A stretch of DNA of 16,626 nucleotides from Alphaproteobacteria bacterium (GCA_030727085.1 JANRCF010000027.1:1-16626), one strand, 5' to 3'; positions 1-7,585 are shown, numbered from the stretch's first letter. Notes: generated by a model from the sequence alone, not told the origin. Made by a program: numbers and translations.

Positions 1-68
1 ATGGTCTTATAAAAGTAAACCAACACTTCATTAAATTTCTAGATGAATTAGATTCCGCACCTATTTGA
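1..68 (+). pseudogene. Truncated copy of part of the oxidoreductase gene, or assembly junction
   Basis: Bases 1-55 are identical to 2446-2500, inside the large oxidoreductase gene. In that gene's frame they read GLIKVNQHFIKFLDELDS, after which the sequence diverges and reaches a TGA at 66-68 (A-P-I-stop). The copy has no start codon and no coding continuation, so it cannot make a functional product here; it may extend left of the window. It is either a remnant of a duplicated 5' gene end or a branch created by assembly, because 55 is a common k-mer length in short-read assemblers. The sequence alone does not decide between these. Confidence 0.55.
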
Positions 69-230
69 TTTATTAACGCACCATTAAACGATCTATTCAA
101 TCTCTGATTGCAATCCACGATAGTCTCCTGAGAAGTGAGTTTACAGCACCACATAAATAAGCATATAAGCACACTCTTACAAAATATCAAGAGAGAATTA
201 TTTATTTTTCTGCAATATTGAGTTGATCAT
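69..230. other. AT-rich intergenic DNA without a recognisable gene
   Basis: Nothing here looks like a gene on either strand: stops are frequent, and I see no ribosome binding site followed by a plausible reading frame and no strong hairpin. It separates the truncated 55-bp copy from the HU terminator. Confidence 0.6.
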
Positions 231-265
231 AAAAAAATAAATGCACTAGAAATTAATCTAATGCA
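231..265 (-). terminator. Rho-independent terminator of the HU gene
   Basis: On the minus strand TGCATTAGA and TCTAGTGCA (arms at 257-265 and 242-250) pair over nine positions with one G-U wobble around a six-base loop. A T-rich run follows, seen as the A-run at 231-241 on the plus strand. It lies about 35 bases after the HU stop codon, the expected place and orientation. Confidence 0.7.
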
Positions 266-301
266 CAAATACACACAAATAAAATTTTGATTTTTAGAAT
301 A

Positions 302-586
302 CTAACTATTCAATGTATCTTTTAATGTTTTACCGGCTTTAAATACTGGCTTTTTAGACGCTTTAATCTGAATTTCTTCGCCCGTGCGTGGGTTACGCCC
401 AGTGCGTGCTGCAACGGATTGGACTGAAAACGTACCAAATCCTGTAAAGCGTATATCGTCGCCTTTCTTAAGCGTTGTTGTAATTGCGTCCAGCAAAGCA
501 GCAACTGCTTTTTCAGCATCGCTTGATGAAAGCTTAGCGTGAGCCGCAACTTGCGTAACAAGATCTGATTTTGTGATATTTGACAT
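302..586 (-). CDS. hupB: DNA-binding protein HU (HU/IHF family)
   Basis: A 94-residue histone-like nucleoid protein that binds and bends DNA with little sequence preference as a dimer. The HU/IHF fold is visible along its whole length: an N-terminal helical dimerisation half (residues 3-40), GFGTF at 49-53, and the beta-arm signature GRNPRTGEEI at 63-72 with the DNA-intercalating proline at 66. The length matches typical HU (about 90 residues). The ATG at 584-586 follows a purine-rich AAAGGAAAAA ribosome binding site, which supports this start. It is transcribed alone, divergently from the MFS transporter, with its own promoter candidate and terminator. HU rather than IHF is favoured by the overall match, but paralogues are common in alphaproteobacteria, so the exact symbol is less sure than the family. 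Confidence 0.95.
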   Translation of the reverse strand: MSNITKSDLVTQVAAHAKLSSSDAEKAVAALLDAITTTLKKGDDIRFTGFGTFSVQSVAARTGRNPRTGEEIQIKASKKPVFKAGKTLKDTLNS

Positions 587-614
587 GATATTTTTTCCTT
601 TTGTGTTATTTACT

Positions 615-654
615 ACACTTGTGTTTAACCTAAATTTCTAACGCGCACAAGTGT
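615..654 (-). promoter_or_regulatory. Probable HU promoter overlapped by a 9-bp inverted repeat
   Basis: On the minus strand TTGTGC (645-650) and TAAACA (622-627) are separated by exactly 17 bases, a fair -35/-10 pair upstream of HU. A perfect 9-base inverted repeat, ACACTTGTG at 615-623 and CACAAGTGT at 646-654, places one arm over each hexamer. This arrangement fits an operator for a dimeric or looping repressor, or a hairpin. The regulator is unknown; promoter and operator roles are inferred. Confidence 0.45.
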
Positions 655-673
655 TCAGGCACTTTTTTTGAAA

Positions 674-803
674 AAAAATGGCTTTTTCAATTAAATCAGC
701 ATGCCCACCCCCAATGTGAGTCTCCACATCCTGAATCAAAATTGCGGCTTAAAAATCAACGAATTAGTTTTTGGTGGGTGTTAAGTGAAAAAAAGCCATT
801 TTT
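674..803. repeat. 130-bp element with inverted ends (MITE-like or long hairpin)
   Basis: AAAAATGGCTTTTT at 674-687 is the exact reverse complement of AAAAAGCCATTTTT at 790-803. Weaker complementarity continues inward (TTAA tracts, then CCCACC near 704-712 against GGTGGGTG near 773-780), giving imperfect arms of about 35 bases. Inside is a small ATGTG/CACAT hairpin near 714-727. There is no coding frame. It could be a non-autonomous mobile element, a cruciform, or a structured leader between HU and the transporter. I see no convincing target-site duplication, and only one copy lies in this window. Confidence 0.4.
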
Positions 804-808
804 GCACC

Positions 809-838
809 TTGATAATAAACGTTGAAAACTCATATTAA
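809..838 (+). promoter_or_regulatory. Possible promoter of the MFS transporter gene
   Basis: TTGATA (809-814) and TATTAA (833-838) lie 18 bases apart, about 36 bases before the ATG at 874. In such AT-rich DNA a match of this quality can arise by chance. Confidence 0.3.
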
Positions 839-873
839 TAAGTTATGTGTAACAAGCATAATTGAGAAAAGTC

Positions 874-2223
874 ATGGGAGTTTTATCATCACTGTCACGT
901 GAGCAAAAAGAAGCCGTAGGGCTTTTGCAAATAGGGACATTTCTTGAATATTTTGATTTGATGCTTTACGTGCATATGGCTGTTCTTCTCAATGAACTTT
1001 TTTTTCCAAAAACAGACGCACACACGGCAGCGTTGTTATCGGCATTTGCTTTTTGTTCAACGTTCGTTTTAAGACCTTTTGGAGCCCTTATTTTTGGGTA
1101 TATTGGAGATAATATAGGAAGAAAAACTACCGTTATTATTACAACAATGATGATGTCGTCATCATGTGTTATCATGGCTAATTTACCAACGTACGCTGAA
1201 GTTGGTATTACTGCTGCCTGGATTGTAACAGGCTGTCGAATTGCACAGGGGTTATCTTCTATGGGAGAAATTATGGGCGCCCAAGTTTACATGACAGAAA
1301 TAACAAAGCCACCTATTCAATATCCCGCTGTATCATTTATTAGTGTTGCCGCTGCTTTTGGTGCTTTAGCTGCGCTTGGCATGGCTTGTCTTGTAACATC
1401 TGTTGGATTTAACTGGCGCATTGCTTTTTGGCTCGGGGCAGCAATTGCCGTTGTCGGATCAATAGCACGGACCCGTCTTCGAGAAACGCCTGAATTTATA
1501 GAAAAAATTAACAAAAAACAGCTGAGATCTCTTAACAAAATAGATGAACAGAAAAAGCAATCTTTAGATTTACTAGAAAATGAAAAAGCGCCCAAAAAAA
1601 CCTTGTTAGCATTTTTTCTTATCTATTGTGGATGGCCTTTATGTTTTTATCTGGTTTATATGTATTTTAACCCAACACTGAAAGCAATTGGATACTCATC
1701 CTCTCAAATTATTTATCATAATTTTTTGTTAGCAATCATTCACGTTGTATCATGTTTATTCTTTTCGATTTTAAGCCACAAAGTATATCCATTAAAAATT
1801 TCAAAAATAAGAGGATATTTTTTCTTTTTCATCATCATTTTATTACCTTTCATTACGAATAATGCCAGTAATTCATACCAGATATTCCTACTTCAGACCC
1901 TTATACTATTAGGAGCATTAGGAGATTATCCTGCTGTTGGGATTTTCATAAAACATATACCTGTTTTAAAACGCGTAACCGCAACTAGCTTTTTGTATGC
2001 AGCTACGCGCGCTATCATGTACATAATCACAACATTTAGCCTAGTATACTTAACTGAATGGTTTGGTCATTTTGGTCTTTGGCTCATAACCATCCCAGTA
2101 ACGGTTAGCTTTTTCTGGGGAATAAATCATTTTGAAAAACTTGAACAAGAAAAGGGAATTATACCTAAAAGAAAAGGAAAATCTATTTCAGATATCAAAG
2201 AAAACAGTAAGTTGGTTGCGTAG
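874..2223 (+). CDS. MFS transporter, metabolite:H+ symporter (ProP-like) family
   Basis: A roughly 449-residue, probably 12-helix inner-membrane transporter. It starts with FLEYFDLMLYVHMA, the first helix of the metabolite:H+ symporter (MHS) family. It carries the MFS loop 2-3 signature GYIGDNIGRKT (about residues 75-85) and an LRETPEF segment after helix 6, also typical of MHS proteins. A charged, lysine-rich cytoplasmic loop joins the two halves. Known MHS members import small osmolytes or organic acids with protons (ProP proline/betaine, KgtP oxoglutarate); the substrate here cannot be read from sequence. The ATG at 874 is chosen over the TTG at 862 because GAGAAAAG sits just upstream of it, though this ribosome site is weak. 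ProP-like proteins are multiplied in some intracellular alphaproteobacteria, which makes host-nutrient or osmolyte uptake a plausible role (inference). Confidence 0.82.
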   Translation: MGVLSSLSREQKEAVGLLQIGTFLEYFDLMLYVHMAVLLNELFFPKTDAHTAALLSAFAFCSTFVLRPFGALIFGYIGDNIGRKTTVIITTMMMSSSCVIMANLPTYAEVGITAAWIVTGCRIAQGLSSMGEIMGAQVYMTEITKPPIQYPAVSFISVAAAFGALAALGMACLVTSVGFNWRIAFWLGAAIAVVGSIARTRLRETPEFIEKINKKQLRSLNKIDEQKKQSLDLLENEKAPKKTLLAFFLIYCGWPLCFYLVYMYFNPTLKAIGYSSSQIIYHNFLLAIIHVVSCLFFSILSHKVYPLKISKIRGYFFFFIIILLPFITNNASNSYQIFLLQTLILLGALGDYPAVGIFIKHIPVLKRVTATSFLYAATRAIMYIITTFSLVYLTEWFGHFGLWLITIPVTVSFFWGINHFEKLEQEKGIIPKRKGKSISDIKENSKLVA

Positions 2224-2348
2224 TTGTTCAGTCCTAAAGTATACAAAGCACGGGTACCCCTCTAGAGCCACGCTCAGAAAACTGTATTGCATTCCTTTGT
2301 TTTGGTTTATAAAGAAACATATCTAATACACAAATATATATTTTCTTT

Positions 2349-5300
2349 ATGCACTCACCTTATATTGCTAATACAAATCATTCTAAGGAAAGCAAAAAGC
2401 TTAGCCTAGGCTATGATTTAACCTTTCAAGACCTATACAACAATGATGGTCTTATAAAAGTAAACCAACACTTCATTAAATTTCTAGATGAATTAGATTC
2501 TGAACTATGTGAACGTTGGTACCAAGCACAAACAAACCCAGGTGAATTATCTGCTAAAGATGAAAGCCAGCTAATTGTTGACTTGGCACCTTTTGTTGAA
2601 GAATTTATCGCAACACTATTTAATATTACCCCTGCTCTATCCTCACTTAAAAAATTACATAATGAACTAAGCTTGATTCCATTTATTAAGCGTCAATTCG
2701 TGCAGCGTTTTGCCTTGAAAAAGTATGATTCAACGGTTACCGAACCCAACTTTAATTATACCAATGACCTTGATTTTGCAACACAGGTAAATGATTGGCT
2801 GCAAGCCCCTGAAAGACATGCGAATGAACTTGACCAAGCCGCCAGATTTGCCGCATTTGCAGCACTTTCAAATATCGGCAAGCACCGTTATTCACACTCA
2901 GTCTTGTTTAAAATACCACGCCCTCTTGATTATCAATCGCTTTTACAGCATACACAGCAAGACAGCCGCGGCCTTTCCAATCAAATCCTTCGCCCTAGGA
3001 TAGGTTTTGATACAACAGATGAAGGCATCACGCGTGATTTTGCTATTGAGCAGTCTAAGTATTGTATCCATTGCCATCATCAAAGTAAGGATTCATGCTC
3101 AAAAGGCCTTAAGGTGCGGCCACCCGAAACAGGAATGCAAAAAAATCCGCTCGGAATAGACTTACTTGGTTGTCCGCTCGAAGAGAAAATATCGGAGATG
3201 AATCAGCTTAAAAGCGAAGGTATCCCGCTTGGTGCGCTCGCTGTCGCGATGATCGATAATCCATTGCTCGCTGCAACAGGGCATCGTATTTGTAATGACT
3301 GCACCAAGGCCTGCATTTTTCAAAAACAAGAACCGGTAGCCTTTCCAGCCATTGAAACACAGACACTCAATGACATTTTAGATCTACCATGGGGCTTTGA
3401 AATTTACAGTTTATTAAGCCGTTGGAATCCCTTAAACATTAGGCGACCTCTACCCAAAGCGCCTACCCACAAACGTGTATTAATCGTTGGCATGGGACCC
3501 GCTGGTTTTAATCTTGCGCATCATTTACTTAATGACGGGCACACAGTTGTTGGCATTGACGGTCTTAAGATAGAGCCCCTACCCTCGCATCAAAACGGCA
3601 TTACACCTACTGGCGATAAAACTGACTTTGAACCAATTTATAATTGGCATGATTTAGGTGAGCCCCTTTCATCGCGCATAACAGGTGGATTTGGTGGCGT
3701 TGCAGAATACGGCATTACCGTGAGGTGGGATAAGAACTATCTAAAAGTCATTCGTATGTTACTTGAAAGGCGTTCACAATTCCTGCTTAAAGGCGGCATT
3801 CGTTTTGGCGGGACATTATCAAGTGGGCGGGCATTTGAGCTTGGTTTTGACCACATTGCTCTTTGCATGGGTTCAGGTAGCCCAACACTCATTCATATGA
3901 AGAATGGCCTCGTGCCTGGCGTTCGACAAGCAAGTGACTTTTTAATGGGGTTACAGCTAACAGGTGCGCATAAAGAAGACTCTCTAGCCAATTTACAGGT
4001 TCGTCTACCCATCTGCGTTATAGGCGGGGGACTGACTGCGATTGATACAGCAACAGAAGCAATGGCGTATTATCCAGTTCAGGTAAAGAAATTTAAAAAA
4101 CGTTATGATGCACTGGTTTCCAAATACGGAATTGAACATGTGCGGTTGAATTGGACTAAGCATGACCATAGCGTTGCAGATGAAATGCTTGCACATGCCG
4201 CTTTGTTTGAGGCGGCAAAATCTCCACACGACATTCAAAAGGTCATACAAAATTTAGGGGGCGCGACCCTACTCTATCGTGGTGAATTAACTAAAGCACC
4301 AAGTTATCGCTTGAATCATGAAGAAGTTGAAAAAGCCCTTGAAGAAGGTATTTTCATTAAAAAAAATGTGATTCCTAACAAAATCAATATTGATAAATAT
4401 GGATACGCTGAGAGCCTTAATGTTGACATTAATGGTGAAAACCATGCGATACCCGCGCGAACAATTTTAATCGCAGCTGGCACAAAACCTAATATAAACC
4501 TCACATTTGATGAGATACATCCAATAACACCCGATTCCACATTTCAAGCAATTGATGAAAATGGGGAGATTGCGACACCACAAAAGTCAGCAAAACCTGA
4601 TGCTGTTCACGTGCTTATGGAAAAGCGCCCAGACAACCGAGGGATGAGCTTTTTTGGTGATCTTCACCCATCGTTTTCTGGCAATGTCGTGAAAGCAATG
4701 GCAAGTGCCAAGCGAGGTTACCCAATCATAACGCGCCTTTTAGAATCCGTAGAATCAATTTCAAAACCAAATTTTTTGCAAGAATTCAACCGATTGTTAA
4801 CCGCAAAAGTTCACGCTGTGAATCGCCTAACACCAACAATTGTTGAGGTTGTATTAGAGGCGCCTTTAGCTGCAGAGGCTTTTCAGCCAGGACAATTCTA
4901 TCGCTTACAAAATTTCGAAACATATGCACCTTACCACCATGAAACACGATTTGCGATGGAAGGACTTGCACTAACTGGCGCATGGGTCGATCGCGAAAAA
5001 GGCTTAATAGCGACAATTGTGCTTGAAATGGGTGGATCATCAAATTTGTGTGCGCATCTTAAGATTGGAGAGCCCGTCGTATTGATGGGGCCAACTGGCG
5101 TTGCAACACACATTCCTAAAAATGAAACTGTTCTTTTAATCGGCGGCGGCCTTGGTAATGCCGTGTTGTTTTCAATCGGTAAGGCCATGCGTGATAATGG
5201 GTGCCGCGTGCTGTATGTGGCAGGTTACAAAAAAGAAATTGATCGTTTCAAGGTAGAAGAAATAGAGGCCGCAGCAGATGCTATCATTTGGTGTTGCGAT

Positions 5301-5789
5301 GAAGCTGGTGCTTTTCAAGAAACGCGCTCAACTGACGTTAGCTTTCATGGTAATCCCATTGATGCGCTTACAGCTTATGCTACTGGAAAATTGGGCAACA
5401 TAACAATCCCTCTATCCGAGGCTTCACGTATGCTTGTCATTGGATCAGATACACTGATGGCCGCCGTCGCAAGTTCTCGCCATACGAAACTCAAAGATAT
5501 ATTGAACCCGAAACATATCGCGCTTGGCAGCATCAATTCACCGATGCAGTGCATGATGAAAGAAATCTGTGCACAATGCCTTCAGGTTCACAAAGACCCA
5601 ATTACGGGCGTTGAAACCGTTGTTTATAGCTGTGCAAATCAAGATCAATTGCTTGACCATGTTGATTTTAATCATCTTAAGGCGCGCTTGAATCAGAATT
5701 CGGTTCAAGAAAAATTAACTAAACAATGGGTGAATTATTGTTTATCGAGTAATGCAGTTATTCACCCCCGTCATTCCGAGACTCGCTAG
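2349..5789 (+). CDS. Fused GltD/NfnB-like and PyrK/NfnA-like flavin iron-sulfur oxidoreductase
   Basis: A 1146-residue soluble oxidoreductase. Residues 1-230 are an unrecognised, mostly helical region. Cysteines 239, 242, 250, 275, 315, 318 and 322 form a GltD/dihydropyrimidine-dehydrogenase-type [4Fe-4S] domain. An FAD-binding Rossmann fold follows (G381-x-G383-x-x-G386), then a second nucleotide fold (GGG at 559-561). From about residue 816 a ferredoxin-reductase-like FAD/NAD module begins, with a GGG loop at 932-934 and a C-terminal [2Fe-2S] motif (C1068, C1074, C1077, C1095) as in PyrK. Separate subunits of this kind make up NfnAB and SudAB, which pass electrons between NAD(P)H and ferredoxin or sulfur compounds. 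The substrate here is unknown, and no GltB-like large subunit is adjacent. The ATG at 2349 has a poor ribosome site, so the start is uncertain. The last residues, PRHSETR, are encoded by an intergenic-type repeat, so the ancestral C-terminus was probably slightly different. Confidence 0.8.
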   Translation: MHSPYIANTNHSKESKKLSLGYDLTFQDLYNNDGLIKVNQHFIKFLDELDSELCERWYQAQTNPGELSAKDESQLIVDLAPFVEEFIATLFNITPALSSLKKLHNELSLIPFIKRQFVQRFALKKYDSTVTEPNFNYTNDLDFATQVNDWLQAPERHANELDQAARFAAFAALSNIGKHRYSHSVLFKIPRPLDYQSLLQHTQQDSRGLSNQILRPRIGFDTTDEGITRDFAIEQSKYCIHCHHQSKDSCSKGLKVRPPETGMQKNPLGIDLLGCPLEEKISEMNQLKSEGIPLGALAVAMIDNPLLAATGHRICNDCTKACIFQKQEPVAFPAIETQTLNDILDLPWGFEIYSLLSRWNPLNIRRPLPKAPTHKRVLIVGMGPAGFNLAHHLLNDGHTVVGIDGLKIEPLPSHQNGITPTGDKTDFEPIYNWHDLGEPLSSRITGGFGGVAEYGITVRWDKNYLKVIRMLLERRSQFLLKGGIRFGGTLSSGRAFELGFDHIALCMGSGSPTLIHMKNGLVPGVRQASDFLMGLQLTGAHKEDSLANLQVRLPICVIGGGLTAIDTATEAMAYYPVQVKKFKKRYDALVSKYGIEHVRLNWTKHDHSVADEMLAHAALFEAAKSPHDIQKVIQNLGGATLLYRGELTKAPSYRLNHEEVEKALEEGIFIKKNVIPNKINIDKYGYAESLNVDINGENHAIPARTILIAAGTKPNINLTFDEIHPITPDSTFQAIDENGEIATPQKSAKPDAVHVLMEKRPDNRGMSFFGDLHPSFSGNVVKAMASAKRGYPIITRLLESVESISKPNFLQEFNRLLTAKVHAVNRLTPTIVEVVLEAPLAAEAFQPGQFYRLQNFETYAPYHHETRFAMEGLALTGAWVDREKGLIATIVLEMGGSSNLCAHLKIGEPVVLMGPTGVATHIPKNETVLLIGGGLGNAVLFSIGKAMRDNGCRVLYVAGYKKEIDRFKVEEIEAAADAIIWCCDEAGAFQETRSTDVSFHGNPIDALTAYATGKLGNITIPLSEASRMLVIGSDTLMAAVASSRHTKLKDILNPKHIALGSINSPMQCMMKEICAQCLQVHKDPITGVETVVYSCANQDQLLDHVDFNHLKARLNQNSVQEKLTKQWVNYCLSSNAVIHPRHSETR
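2446..2500 (+). repeat. Internal copy of the 55-bp exact direct repeat
   Basis: Identical to window bases 1-55 and in the same orientation, 2445 bases away. It encodes residues 33-51 of the oxidoreductase in an open frame, so this is evidently the parental copy. Identity stops at 2501 (T here, C at 56). Confidence 0.95.
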
Positions 5790-5808
5790 AGGTGCGGCAA
5801 TCTAGAAA
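5769..5808 (+). repeat. Short palindromic-type intergenic repeat overlapping the oxidoreductase stop
   Basis: The stretch begins CGTCATTCCGAG and ends with GCGGCAATCTAGAAA. I recognise this start-and-end pattern from dispersed intergenic repeats in Rickettsia, Wolbachia and other alphaproteobacteria (CGTCATTGCGAG...GCGGCAATC). Here it supplies the last codons of the oxidoreductase gene (P-R-H-S-E-T-R-stop). After 5808 come small hairpins (CCTG/CAGG near 5812-5825 and TCGTC/GACGA near 5827-5838), but the inverted second half usual in such elements is not evident, so this may be a half or decayed copy. Confidence 0.5.
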
Positions 5809-5931
5809 TAGCCTGAACCACCAGGTCGTCACGACGATGTTGGAAGTTACAAAAAAATATATTGCTGCATTGATTTTCTGGGGGTAAATCACCTAAACTG
5901 TCCCTAGTACATTCGTTAAAAAGGTGAAGCT

Positions 5932-6675
5932 GTGTCGCAGCGTCGTGCCCCTATTGAAATAATACGCTTCGATCAGGTCAGTTTAGGTTATCCCTCTGGC
6001 TTCCCTGTTTTATACAACATAAATTGCACGCTATACTCAGCTGGCTTTTACTTTTTAACAGGAGCGAGTGGCGCTGGAAAAACATCACTGATGAAACTTA
6101 TTTATCGTGATGTAAAGCCGTCAAAGGGCGTTCTCACTGTTTTCGGGCGCGATGCAGCTGAAATAAGTACTTCTGAATTGCCCCAATTTAGACAAAGAAT
6201 GGGACTTGTTTTTCAAGACTGTCGTTTGTTACCACATCTTAATGCGCTTGATAACGTCGCTTTGGCATTGCGAATAGCGGGCATGGACCTAAAACGTGCA
6301 CGTAATTATGCTAAAGAACTTCTTCATTGGGTGGGACTTGGAGAACACTTTGATTTTTTGCCTGCAAGCTTATCCGACGGACAAAAACAACGTGTTGGCA
6401 TAGCACGAGCCGTCATTACACGCCCTCTCCTTCTCTTAGCGGATGAGCCAACAGGCAACGTTGACGATCGTGCTGCCTATAAACTTATGCTATTACTTGA
6501 AGAGTTGAACAAGATTGGAACAACAGTTGTTGTGGCAACGCATAACAGAGCACTTGTAGAGTCGTTTTCGCATCCAGAGTTACATTTAGCACGCGGTGAA
6601 TTATCGTTTAATTGCAGGCAAAGTGAGCATGACGGTACAGCACAAAATATGCATGCACGATCAAGGGCTATTTAA
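5932..6675 (+). CDS. ftsE: Cell-division ATP-binding protein FtsE
   Basis: The cytoplasmic ATPase of the FtsEX complex, which couples the division machinery to activation of septal peptidoglycan hydrolases. All ABC landmarks are present: Walker A GASGAGKTS (44-52), Q-loop Q95, signature LSDGQ (147-151), Walker B ending in D171-E172, and the H-loop H204. The signature has D in place of the more usual second G (LSGGQ). At 247 residues it is about 25 longer than typical FtsE, the extra lying after the H-loop in a tail that contains the ribosome site for ftsX. The GTG at 5932 is supported by AAGGTG at 5921-5926. It is the first gene of an ftsE-ftsX-ydcF-like operon; ftsX follows immediately, which makes the assignment firm over a generic LolD-like ATPase. 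Confidence 0.93.
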   Translation: MSQRRAPIEIIRFDQVSLGYPSGFPVLYNINCTLYSAGFYFLTGASGAGKTSLMKLIYRDVKPSKGVLTVFGRDAAEISTSELPQFRQRMGLVFQDCRLLPHLNALDNVALALRIAGMDLKRARNYAKELLHWVGLGEHFDFLPASLSDGQKQRVGIARAVITRPLLLLADEPTGNVDDRAAYKLMLLLEELNKIGTTVVVATHNRALVESFSHPELHLARGELSFNCRQSEHDGTAQNMHARSRAI

Positions 6676-6679
6676 TATT

Positions 6680-7585
6680 ATGAAAATATTTCAGAAAAAG
6701 CGTACTGTAAAATATACCCTCAATGATATCCCTCTCGAGCAAGAATCAGGGCGACGACATTTACCTGTACTTATGTGTCTTTTGGTTTCTTTACTTATTC
6801 TCGTTCTAGCAGCAGCAACATCAGTTGGTGACGCGCTCAATGAATGGCAAAATTCAAACGCTAAGGATAAAATTACGATTGAAATTACACATGATGAAAA
6901 AGTTCCAACCAATATAAATCGCGTGATGCAATTATTACCAAAGATTCCAGGTGTTACTTCCTTTGAAGTTATCTCTAACGATAAGATGTTAGCCCTTTCA
7001 AAGCCTTTGCTGGGGGATACTGGCACTATAAAAGATTTAAAGCGTCCCATATTAATAGGCGTTGAAATTGACCAAAAGAATACCTTTAATATCGCAGAAA
7101 CAGAGCGCCTTCTCAAAGAAATTACGCCAAATATTCGATTAGAATCGCATACAAAATGGCAGAAAAATTCAGTAACGTTAACAGCGTCGCTTCGCGTGAT
7201 TTCATATAGCATTATAGGATTTATTCTGCTGGCAATTCTTATTATTGTTAGTGTTATGACACGTGCATCGCTCAACATACATAAAAGTACAATCGATACG
7301 TTACGCCTTATGGGCGCACGCAATCGCTACATTTCCAGTTATTTTCAGAACAGTTCGTTTTATTTATGTCTTAAGGGAGGCATGCTAGGCTTAGTTATTG
7401 CAATCCCAACCGTTATTTTTTTAAGCTGGCTGTCGCAGCGTTTTGGTGTACCAAAACTTTTCGCGCTCGAATCTCAACCGTGGTCATGGGCACTAATTGC
7501 ATTCATACCACTTATAATCTCCTTTTTAGCAATGTTTGTTTCACACCTAGCCGTAACAAGAACTCTAATGCGAATGGATGCATGA
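6680..7585 (+). CDS. ftsX: Cell-division permease-like protein FtsX
   Basis: Membrane partner of FtsE, 301 residues. The layout is the FtsX one: a basic cytoplasmic N-terminus with the DIPLEQ segment seen in alphaproteobacterial FtsX, a first helix near residues 29-47, and a periplasmic domain of about 115 residues. Three more helices follow (roughly 170-193, 235-258, 270-290), with the conserved LRLMGARNRYI stretch between helices 2 and 3. The ATG at 6680 was chosen because it lies four bases after the ftsE stop with AAGGGC upstream in the ftsE tail. Earlier in-frame starts at 6596 (GTG), 6629 and 6650 would overlap ftsE and add residues atypical for the family. The sequence is much less conserved than FtsE, as is usual for FtsX. 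The stop codon overlaps the next start codon (ATGA), indicating translational coupling. Confidence 0.88.
   Translation: MKIFQKKRTVKYTLNDIPLEQESGRRHLPVLMCLLVSLLILVLAAATSVGDALNEWQNSNAKDKITIEITHDEKVPTNINRVMQLLPKIPGVTSFEVISNDKMLALSKPLLGDTGTIKDLKRPILIGVEIDQKNTFNIAETERLLKEITPNIRLESHTKWQKNSVTLTASLRVISYSIIGFILLAILIIVSVMTRASLNIHKSTIDTLRLMGARNRYISSYFQNSSFYLCLKGGMLGLVIAIPTVIFLSWLSQRFGVPKLFALESQPWSWALIAFIPLIISFLAMFVSHLAVTRTLMRMDA

Noticed and set aside
2253..2270. GGGTACCCCTCTAGAG, resembling a cloning-vector polylinker (KpnI and XbaI sites)
   Set aside because: The order and spacing do not match common vector polylinkers, and the flanking DNA is AT-rich genomic sequence. It is probably chance palindromes; a decayed, inverted copy of the 5769 repeat is a weak alternative (CCTCTAG shared).
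2132..2326. 64-codon frame overlapping the end of the MFS gene
   Set aside because: Most of it lies in another frame of the transporter gene, the product resembles no family I know, and no ribosome site stands out.
6691..7323. 210-codon minus-strand frame opposite ftsX
   Set aside because: It is antisense to a well-supported ftsX gene, has no family resemblance, and is likely an open-frame shadow of the FtsX coding pattern.
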